A stretch of 64,000 bases of DNA. It comes from Bryobacterales bacterium. Its GTDB lineage: Bacteria > Acidobacteriota > Terriglobia > Bryobacterales > Bryobacteraceae. The translations under genes were made by a program, and so were the position numbers. Where the stretch lies: assembly GCA_003170295.1 (NCBI GenBank), contig PNAJ01000094.1, positions 1-64,000 on the forward strand. Reading direction: 5' to 3'. Shown here one piece after another: positions 58,236 to 64,000 of the stretch. Every line of letters starts with the position of its first letter. Position 1 is the first letter of the stretch. A model generated the notes under the pieces. That model had not been told where the DNA came from, ran no database searches, and saw only the letters and a program-made list of their open reading frames with translations.

Positions 58236-58820
58236 TCAATGTACGACGAGGCGGAACTCGACCACCAGCACCAGGGCGTCGGGGGTGACGCGCACCTCGG
58301 CTAAATCGAAAGACGCGAGATCCACTTTATAGGATGCGTTCTCGCGCGCGAGCTCGAGAATCTTTCGCGCCTGATCCTTCACATCGATCTTGACATCCTT
58401 GGCGAAGCTCTGCGTGAGGGCGGCGCGGACGCGGCGGATATAGTACGAATCTTTCGTCGTCGTGATCTTCACGTCTTTGAATCCTATCGCGCCATTTCGA
58501 ACAATCGGCGCGGCGACGATGGTCAAATCGAACGAATCGCCGAGGCCGACGCAGCCGCCGAAAACATCGAAGGCGGTGCGTCCGCTGAAGCGCGCGCTGA
58601 CGCGCAGGAGCCCGTTATCGGCGCCGATGCGCGGTTTTTCAAGGTATGCGAACTGGCACTTGGTCGCGGGGGTGCCGCGCACGTATTTGCGGCCGTCCTG
58701 CGTGAAGAGCTGCTCGGCGATGATTCGTTCCAGGGTGTCGAACCGCAGTTCGATCTCGGCCGCGAAACACGGCGCGGCGGCCACGAATGCGAGAACCATA
58801 CCGGTGGCCTGAGCTCTCAT
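58236..58820 (-). CDS. Hypothetical exported protein upstream of hom
   Basis: A 194-residue protein with a signal peptide (A-T-G-M-V-L-A-F-V-A-A-A-P-C-F-A-A-E). The mature part is strand-rich, including R-F-S-G-R-T-A-F-D-V-F-G-G-C-V-G-L-G-D-S-F and a helical Asp/Lys-rich section. It resembles lipid- or polymer-binding envelope proteins, but no family is recognised. Upstream ATGs (58835 and 58850) are possible; 58820 gives the most typical signal. It ends 8 nt before hom and may be its operon head. It is divergent from the small gene at 58844. Confidence 0.6.
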   Translation of the reverse strand: MRAQATGMVLAFVAAAPCFAAEIELRFDTLERIIAEQLFTQDGRKYVRGTPATKCQFAYLEKPRIGADNGLLRVSARFSGRTAFDVFGGCVGLGDSFDLTIVAAPIVRNGAIGFKDVKITTTKDSYYIRRVRAALTQSFAKDVKIDVKDQARKILELARENASYKVDLASFDLAEVRVTPDALVLVVEFRLVVH

Positions 58821-58843
58821 GCGCGTTTGTATCATTGTAAGTG

Positions 58844-59143
58844 ATGACACGAATTTTCCTTGCCCTCTTCATGGCTTTCGCGCAGCCGCCGGTGGTTCCT
58901 CCAGCGCCAGGCACGGCTCCCGACGTTCAGCTTCCCAATGGCAAATCGCAGAGGGAGGAGATGCTCAAGCTGGATCACAAGAAGAATCTGGAGGACGCCG
59001 CCACCATGGCGAAGCTGGCGCAAGAGGTGAGCGAGGATCTCGAAAAAGACGACCGGTACGTGATGTCGCTAAAGACGCTGAAGAAATTGGACGAAATCGA
59101 GAAGCTGGCGAAAGCGGTGCGAGGCAGGCTGAAACGATACTGA
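58844..59143 (+). CDS. Small exported coiled-coil protein
   Basis: A 99-residue protein: signal peptide (T-R-I-F-L-A-L-F-M-A-F-A-Q-P-P), Pro-rich linker, then a highly charged helix (D-H-K-K-N-L-E-D-A-A-T-M-A-K-L-A-Q-E-V-S-E-D-L) likely to form a coiled coil. The function is unknown. TATCAT lies 8 nt before the ATG. It precedes pyrR by 38 nt and may share its promoter. Confidence 0.6.
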   Translation: MTRIFLALFMAFAQPPVVPPAPGTAPDVQLPNGKSQREEMLKLDHKKNLEDAATMAKLAQEVSEDLEKDDRYVMSLKTLKKLDEIEKLAKAVRGRLKRY

Positions 59144-59181
59144 CAGAATCGCCTGTGTTACCCTCAGAACGTTTACCCGCT

Positions 59182-59736
59182 ATGTCCGCTACACGCGAAA
59201 AATCACAATTGATGAGCGCCTCTGAAATCGACCGGACGCTGGTCCGGTTGGCGCACGAAATTCTCGAGCGAACCTCGAATTTGGATGAGCTGGCCTTCAT
59301 CGGCATTCGCCGCCGGGGCGTGCCCCTGGCGCAACGGCTTGCGAAAAAAATCGAGGATCTGGAGCGTCGCAAGGTACCCGTCGGGATTCTCGACATCAAT
59401 CTTTATCGCGACGATTTGTCCACGGTGTCGCTTCAGCCGGTGCTGAATGCGACCGACATCCCATTTGAAGTGACCGGGAAAGACATCATCCTCATGGACG
59501 ACGTGCTCTATACGGGCCGTACGATCCGGGCCGCGCTCGACGCGCTGTTCGATCAGGGGCGCGCGGCGCGCGTGCAACTGCTGGTTCTGATCGATCGCGG
59601 TCATCGCGAAATTCCCATCGAGGCGCAATTCACCGGACGCATGGTGCAGACTACCGCGAACGAAATCATCGAGGTGAAGTTCCAGGAAATCGACGGGATG
59701 GAGAAAGTGCTACTCGTGGAGAAGACTGGAGAATAG
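59182..59736 (+). CDS. pyrR: Pyrimidine operon regulator / uracil phosphoribosyltransferase PyrR
   Basis: A 184-residue PyrR protein. The PRPP loop D-I-I-L-M-D-D-V-L-Y-T-G-R is at 101-113, with conserved I-G-I-R-R-R-G-V-P-L at 40-49 and L-Y-R-D-D-L near 74-79. In Bacillus it binds pyr mRNA to end transcription when UMP is high and has weak uracil phosphoribosyltransferase activity. The 38-nt gap before it is too short for the usual attenuator, so control may act differently or on an upstream transcript. Its stop abuts pyrB. Confidence 0.92.
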   Translation: MSATREKSQLMSASEIDRTLVRLAHEILERTSNLDELAFIGIRRRGVPLAQRLAKKIEDLERRKVPVGILDINLYRDDLSTVSLQPVLNATDIPFEVTGKDIILMDDVLYTGRTIRAALDALFDQGRAARVQLLVLIDRGHREIPIEAQFTGRMVQTTANEIIEVKFQEIDGMEKVLLVEKTGE

Positions 59737-60660
59737 ATGCGTGCCGGTCTATTGGGCATTGAGGGCCTGACCCGCGACGAGATCCAGGCCATTCTGGATC
59801 GGGCTCGCAATTTTCAACCGAAGCCCGATGAAGGTTTCCGCAAGCTCGATTTATTGCGCGGGCGGATGGTGGTGAACCTGTTTTTCGAAGCGTCCACACG
59901 TACTCGCACCAGTTTCGAAATCGCGGCGAAGTATCTGGGGGCCGACTCGGTATCGATCACCGCGCAGGCTTCGAGCGTGTCGAAGGGCGAATCGCTGGTA
60001 GATACACTGAATACGCTGGCGGCGATGCGTCCGGACGCGATCATCATGCGCCACGCGGCGTCCGGCGCACCGCATTTTCTGCAAAGGCACATGGAAACGC
60101 CGATCATCAACGCGGGTGACGGCACGCATGAGCACCCCACGCAAGCGCTGCTCGACGCGCGGACGATTCTCGATCGTGGCGCCTCGCTCGAAGGTTTGCG
60201 CGTGGCGATCATCGGCGACATCGCTCATAGCCGCGTCGCGCGATCAAATGCTTATCTTCTCTCGAAGTACGGTGCCAATATCGTGCTGTGCGGACCGGCA
60301 TCGCTCCTGCCGCAGGAGTTGAAACAGATCGCGCCAGGGGTCACTTTGACGACGCGTATGAAGGAAGCGATTCGCGACGCTGACGTGATTATGATGCTGC
60401 GCGTACAACTGGAGCGGCAGCACGAATCGGCATTCCCAGCGAGCGAGTATTTTCAGTTTTACGGCCTCCGCCTGGAGCATTTGCGGCTGGCCAAACCGGA
60501 AGTGATCGTGATGCATCCTGGCCCGATCAATCGCGGTCGCGAGATATCTTCGGAGGTCGCGGATTCACAGCGGTCGGTAATTCTGAATCAAGTTGAAAAC
60601 GGAATCGCAGTAAGGATGGCGGTGCTCGAAAGGGTGTTGAGTGGCGGCGCTGTTAATTAA
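59737..60660 (+). CDS. pyrB: Aspartate carbamoyltransferase catalytic chain
   Basis: A 307-residue PyrB joining carbamoyl phosphate and aspartate. Carbamoyl phosphate is held by S-T-R-T-R at 53-57, then by H-P-T-Q near 133 and the R-H-A region near 105. P-G-P-I-N-R-G appears near the aspartate site. There is no PyrI gene, so the enzyme is probably a simple trimer or joins PyrC. It starts directly after the pyrR stop and overlaps pyrC by 20 nt. Confidence 0.95.
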   Translation: MRAGLLGIEGLTRDEIQAILDRARNFQPKPDEGFRKLDLLRGRMVVNLFFEASTRTRTSFEIAAKYLGADSVSITAQASSVSKGESLVDTLNTLAAMRPDAIIMRHAASGAPHFLQRHMETPIINAGDGTHEHPTQALLDARTILDRGASLEGLRVAIIGDIAHSRVARSNAYLLSKYGANIVLCGPASLLPQELKQIAPGVTLTTRMKEAIRDADVIMMLRVQLERQHESAFPASEYFQFYGLRLEHLRLAKPEVIVMHPGPINRGREISSEVADSQRSVILNQVENGIAVRMAVLERVLSGGAVN

Positions 60661-61921
60661 AAATGGCCGGGTGATCGATCCGGCATCGGGTCACGACGCG
60701 GTGGCCGATGTGTTGATCGAAGGCGGCGTCGTTGTTGGCATTGGTAAAGACCTAACGGCTAAGCATGGTATGGAGGTGTTTGACGCGACGGGGCTGATTG
60801 TCGCGCCCGGCTTCATCGACATGCACGTACATCTGCGAGAGCCTGGATTCGAGCATGCCGAGACGATCGAATCCGGCGCTCGCGCTGCTGCGGCGGGTGG
60901 ATTCACGTCGATCGCGCCGATGCCGAACACGGCTCCCGTGAACGACAGCGCGACTGTGACCAGTTACATCGTCGAGAAGGCTCGCAAGCATGCGGTTGTG
61001 AACGTGTGGCCCATCGGCGCGATCACGAAGGGCAGTGCGGGCGAGGAGCTGGCGGCCATCGGATCGATGGTGAATGCGGGCGCTGTGGCGATTTCCGACG
61101 ATGGGCGTCCTGTGATGAACGCGCGCGTGATGCGCCGCGCGATGGAGTTTGCGCGAAGCTTCAGCATCCCCGTCATCGATCATTGCGAGGATCTGCACCT
61201 GAGCGCGGGCGGCGACATGCATGAGGGATTTGAATCGGTGCGGCTCGGGCTGCGCGGGATTCCCGGCTGTTCCGAGGATGTGATGGTGGCTCGCGATATT
61301 CTGCTCGCCGAGGTGACAGGCGCACGCTATCACGTGGCTCACCTTTCGTCGAAGCATTCCGTTGCGATGGTCGCGTTCGCCAAATCAAAAGGCCTGCAGG
61401 TGACGGCCGAGACTACTCCGCACCATTTTGCCATCACCGACTCGGACATGCTGCCGTACGACAGCAATTACAAAATGAAGCCGCCTTTGCGATCGCACTC
61501 CGATGTGGACGCAGTGATCGAAGGAGTGGTGAACGGCGCGATTGACGCGATCGCGACGGATCACGCTCCGCATCCGGGCAGCGAGAAGATGCAAGAGTTC
61601 GAGAAGTGCCCATTCGGCATCCTGGGGCTCGAGACCGCCCTGGGCTTGTCGTTCGAGCATTTGCTGCATCCGAAGAAAATCGGATTGAAGCGTCTCGTAG
61701 AGCTGTTCACAACAGGCCCGGCGCGGATTCTGGGGATTCCGCGCGGAACGCTGGCAGCAGGCGCGGCTGGGGACGTTACGATCTTTTCGCTCGATCGCGA
61801 ATGGACCTACGACGTGAACAAATCGTTCTCGAAGAGCAGAAATTCTCCGTTTGACGGGAGGACTTTTCGTGGTGGTCCCGTAGCGACGATCGTGAACGGC
61901 AAAATCGTCTGGCGCGCGTGA
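60641..61921 (+). CDS. pyrC: Dihydroorotase, multifunctional complex type
   Basis: A 426-residue type I dihydroorotase that cyclises carbamoyl aspartate. Zinc ligands H62-x-H64 (F-I-D-M-H-V-H-L-R-E-P-G), later His (I-D-H-C-E-D, Y-H-V-A-H) and the catalytic Asp in A-T-D-H-A-P-H are all present, so it is an active enzyme and not a PyrC' pseudo-chain. The GTG start lies 20 nt inside pyrB, showing coupling. It is followed by a cluster of hairpins before the convergent SDR gene. Confidence 0.94.
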   Translation: MAALLIKNGRVIDPASGHDAVADVLIEGGVVVGIGKDLTAKHGMEVFDATGLIVAPGFIDMHVHLREPGFEHAETIESGARAAAAGGFTSIAPMPNTAPVNDSATVTSYIVEKARKHAVVNVWPIGAITKGSAGEELAAIGSMVNAGAVAISDDGRPVMNARVMRRAMEFARSFSIPVIDHCEDLHLSAGGDMHEGFESVRLGLRGIPGCSEDVMVARDILLAEVTGARYHVAHLSSKHSVAMVAFAKSKGLQVTAETTPHHFAITDSDMLPYDSNYKMKPPLRSHSDVDAVIEGVVNGAIDAIATDHAPHPGSEKMQEFEKCPFGILGLETALGLSFEHLLHPKKIGLKRLVELFTTGPARILGIPRGTLAAGAAGDVTIFSLDREWTYDVNKSFSKSRNSPFDGRTFRGGPVATIVNGKIVWRA

Positions 61922-61937
61922 AGTAGAGTCTAAGTCT

Positions 61938-62014
61938 GGCAGGCGAAACCGCCTGCCCCACCCTATTTACGTCGACACGACTGTCGACGCGGCACGCCTG
62001 GAGGCGTGCGCCAC
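61938..62014. terminator. Hairpin cluster between convergent pyrC and SDR genes
   Basis: Three inverted repeats lie in tandem: GGCAGGCG/CGCCTGCC (61938-61957), GTCGAC/GTCGAC (61971-61988) and GCACGCCT/AGGCGTGC (61992-62009). The first and last are followed by CCAC. They probably end transcription from both sides; no T tract is present. Confidence 0.5.
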
Positions 62015-62050
62015 AAAGCCTAGCCGGCAATTGTGACTGGGGGAAAGCCA

Positions 62051-62830
62051 CTAGAGAATCGCGCGCACTACTCCGCCATCGACCCGCAGAGCGGCTCCGT
62101 TGGTTGCCGACGACAGCGGACTTGCGACGAACGCTACCAGCGCCGCCACTTCTTCTGGCCGCGCGAAGCGCTGAATCAGCGACGACGGCCGAACGCTTTT
62201 GAAGAACTCACGCTCCACCGTCGCGGCGTCCGTCTTCTGCCCCTCCGCCATGCTCTTCACAAAATCGCCGACTCCTTCCGATGCTGTTGGTCCGGGCAGC
62301 ACGGAGTTCACCGTCACATTCGTGCCTTTTGTCGTCTCGGCGAGACCGCGCGCCACGGCGATCTGCGCGGTTTTTGTCATGCCGTAGTGAATCATCTCCG
62401 CGGGAATCTGCACTGCCGATTCGCTCGATATGAAGATGATGCGGCCCCAGTTACGCTTTTTCATGCCAGGCAGATATTGCCGGCTCAGGCGTACGCCGCT
62501 CAGGACGTTGACCTCGAAAAATCGCATCCAATCTTCATCCGGGATCTGCTCAAACGGCTTAGGTTCGAAGATGCCTAGATTGTTGATCAGAATATCAACG
62601 TCGGGATAGAGGCCCGCAACTACCCCGGCTCCTTTCGCAGTGCCGAGATCCGCCGCAACACCTTCTGCAGCACCTTTCAATTTTGCCAGCGCCGCATCGA
62701 CGCGCTTTTGCGTTCGACCGTTGACGATGACGCTCGCGCCTTCGTTCGCCAGCGCCGCGGCGATCGCGAATCCGATACCCGCGGTCGAGCCGGTGACCAA
62801 CGCGCGCTTGCCTTCTAGCTGCAGGTTCAT
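62051..62830 (-). CDS. Short-chain dehydrogenase/reductase
   Basis: A 259-residue classical SDR. The cofactor motif T-G-S-T-A-G-I-G is at 13-20, N-N-L-G near 83-86, and the catalytic triad is S136 (I-S-S-E-S), Y149 (H-Y-G-M-T-K) and K153. R39 (N-G-R-T) after the second strand favours NADP(H). The substrate is unknown. It starts 5 nt past the RND adaptor stop, so the two are co-transcribed. Confidence 0.85.
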   Translation of the reverse strand: MNLQLEGKRALVTGSTAGIGFAIAAALANEGASVIVNGRTQKRVDAALAKLKGAAEGVAADLGTAKGAGVVAGLYPDVDILINNLGIFEPKPFEQIPDEDWMRFFEVNVLSGVRLSRQYLPGMKKRNWGRIIFISSESAVQIPAEMIHYGMTKTAQIAVARGLAETTKGTNVTVNSVLPGPTASEGVGDFVKSMAEGQKTDAATVEREFFKSVRPSSLIQRFARPEEVAALVAFVASPLSSATNGAALRVDGGVVRAIL

Positions 62831-62835
62831 AAACG

Positions 62836-63987
62836 CTACGGCTTCCCGTTCACCATGCGAACAACGGTTCCCGTTGCCAGGGAGTCCGGCGGATTGACGA
62901 TGATGTTGTCGCTCTCCTGGAGGCCGGAAACGACTTCAACTTCCGTGCCGTAATCTTTGCCGATCGCGATTGGCATCAACTCCACTCTTCCGCCTTCGCG
63001 CACCACACCCGCCTGCAAACCTTCCGAACGAAACAGGAGTGAGTTTACAGGAAGCAGCAACGACGGAGCTTTCGAAACGAGCGTCAGGTGCACCTGCGCG
63101 AATGCGCCGGGCAAAAGCGCTCCCGCTGAATTATCAACGTCGACTTCTGTCAGCAGCGTCCTTGACGCCGGATCGATCGATTCCGCCGTGCGCGCGATCT
63201 TGCCCACAAAATGCCGCCCCGGATATTCAGCGAGCGTCAAATGCGCCACCACGCCGGGTGACGCCGACCGCGAGTAAATCTGCGGCACGTTGACGAATAC
63301 GCGCAGAGTATCGGTCGCGGCCAGGGTAAACAGTTGCTGCGAAATTCCGCCATTGCCCGCGTTGATCAAAGCGCCGGTATCGGTATTGCGCGTCGTGATC
63401 ACGCCATCGAAAGGAGCGTAGACTTTCTCAAAGGAAACCATATCCTCGAGACGTTTCACGTTGGCGGTCTGAGACGCGACGATCGCTTTATCGGCTTCGT
63501 ACGCGCCGACCGCGTTATCCACGTCCTGTTTGGGGATCGCGTCCTTCAACATTCCCTGGTAGCGACTCATGGTGATCCCGGCCAGCTTCAAGTTCGCCTG
63601 CGCCGTTGCCAGATCGGCCCGTGCTTGATCGAGTTGCTTATCCACTTCAGGCGTTTCGATCTCGGCGAGTAATTGTCCCAACTTCACGCGTCCGCCGATA
63701 TCGACGTACCACTTCTTCAAATAGCCGCTGGTGCGCGAGTAAATCGGCGAGACGGTAAATGCCTGAATGTTTCCGGGCAGCACGATTTCGTCTTTCAACG
63801 CGCCGCGTTTCGGATGGACCACGGAAACCGTAGGAATCGCCATGTCGATGGTATCTTGCTTCACGTTGGCCGCGGCTCTGATGCGCGTGTTGATGCCTCG
63901 GATCACGCCAAAGGCGAGTAGCGCCACCGCCGCCAATACTGCGATCAACCTGAGGATTCTACCCGGCACTTTACTATTCTCACTCAT
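62836..63987 (-). CDS. RND efflux periplasmic adaptor (HlyD family)
   Basis: A 383-residue AcrA/MexA-like membrane-fusion protein: N-terminal helix (I-A-V-L-A-A-V-A-L-L-A-F-G), split lipoyl motifs (P-I-Y-S-R-T-S-G-Y-L-K-K-W-Y-V and V-Y-A-P-F-D-G-V-I-T-T-R), a coiled coil between them, a beta-barrel (D-P-A-S-R-T-L-L-T-E-V-D-V) and a membrane-proximal end. It should connect an RND pump to an outer-membrane channel; neither partner is in the window, though either may lie beyond the right edge. The start at 63987 leaves only 13 bp of upstream sequence. Confidence 0.88.
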   Translation of the reverse strand: MSENSKVPGRILRLIAVLAAVALLAFGVIRGINTRIRAAANVKQDTIDMAIPTVSVVHPKRGALKDEIVLPGNIQAFTVSPIYSRTSGYLKKWYVDIGGRVKLGQLLAEIETPEVDKQLDQARADLATAQANLKLAGITMSRYQGMLKDAIPKQDVDNAVGAYEADKAIVASQTANVKRLEDMVSFEKVYAPFDGVITTRNTDTGALINAGNGGISQQLFTLAATDTLRVFVNVPQIYSRSASPGVVAHLTLAEYPGRHFVGKIARTAESIDPASRTLLTEVDVDNSAGALLPGAFAQVHLTLVSKAPSLLLPVNSLLFRSEGLQAGVVREGGRVELMPIAIGKDYGTEVEVVSGLQESDNIIVNPPDSLATGTVVRMVNGKP

Positions 63988-64000
63988 GTACTTTGCTTTC

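Overview
The window looks like chromosome of an Acidobacteriota bacterium, most like the Solibacter/Bryobacterales group. This is inferred from gene content, not from any marker gene. The supporting content is two Oar-like TonB-dependent receptors with N-terminal carboxypeptidase-regulatory domains, two long MacB/FtsX-type 'ADOP' permeases, a DUF1080 protein, several Tat-exported proteins and moderately high GC. No rRNA, tRNA, CRISPR array or intact insertion sequence was seen.

Layout. 1-5.6 kb: 3' part of 6-phosphogluconate dehydrogenase, a PfkB sugar kinase behind a phased repeat array, and an Oar-like receptor. 5.8-11.5 kb: orphan histidine kinase, divergent sugar-isomerase-like and M28 peptidase genes, a DUF1080 protein and a Gly/Tyr-rich secreted protein. 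11.5-14.2 kb: accessory patch with a MazF-type toxin-antitoxin pair, a gene broken by an in-frame TGA, and a Sel1-repeat protein. 14.3-15.2 kb: ftsY. 15.7-23.2 kb: a minus-strand CusCBA-type metal efflux operon with a small Cys/His-rich leader gene, and upstream of it a decayed YHS metal-binding gene. 23.6-25.3 kb: ribD-ribE. 25.3-27.7 kb: PAAR protein with a C-terminal HExxH (M91-like) domain, a stop/start-overlapping partner, and an FHA-DcrB fusion. 27.7-33.8 kb: ADOP permease, HlyD-type adaptor, patatin, 2H phosphoesterase and small unknowns. 34.3-37.2 kb: XerD-like recombinase, CCA-adding-type nucleotidyltransferase, IPT-domain protein. 37.7-42.5 kb: PyrE-like transferase, orphan CpaF ATPase, degenerate sulfatase-like protein, ABM protein and MFS transporter. 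42.6-49.8 kb: second ADOP permease, hppD, hisC-type aminotransferase, VOC lipoprotein, DHFR-like reductase. 49.9-53.9 kb: second Oar-like receptor divergent from a Tat-exported DUF362 protein. 54-58.8 kb: Ppx/GppA-HD, GNAT, then a minus-strand cluster of an exported protein, hom and an exported methyltransferase. 58.8-61.9 kb: small exported protein and pyrR-pyrB-pyrC. 62-64 kb: SDR and RND adaptor.

How genes work together. The metal operon encodes a whole trans-envelope pump (outer-membrane channel, adaptor, RND pump). pyrR-pyrB-pyrC are contiguous or overlapping steps and control of pyrimidine synthesis, with a separate PyrE-like gene at 37.7 kb. The aminotransferase and HppD form a plausible tyrosine-degradation pair. 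The PAAR/M91/FHA-DcrB cluster reads like a compact contact-dependent toxin module without its secretion machine.

The most notable non-coding signals are: -10-like hexamers 5-9 nt before many operon-head start codons, suggesting leaderless transcripts; 21-22-bp-phased repeats before the sugar kinase; an inverted repeat that could mask the ribosome binding site of the metal-efflux outer-membrane gene; and several families of short dispersed intergenic hairpins, one of which supplies the stop codon of an enzyme gene.
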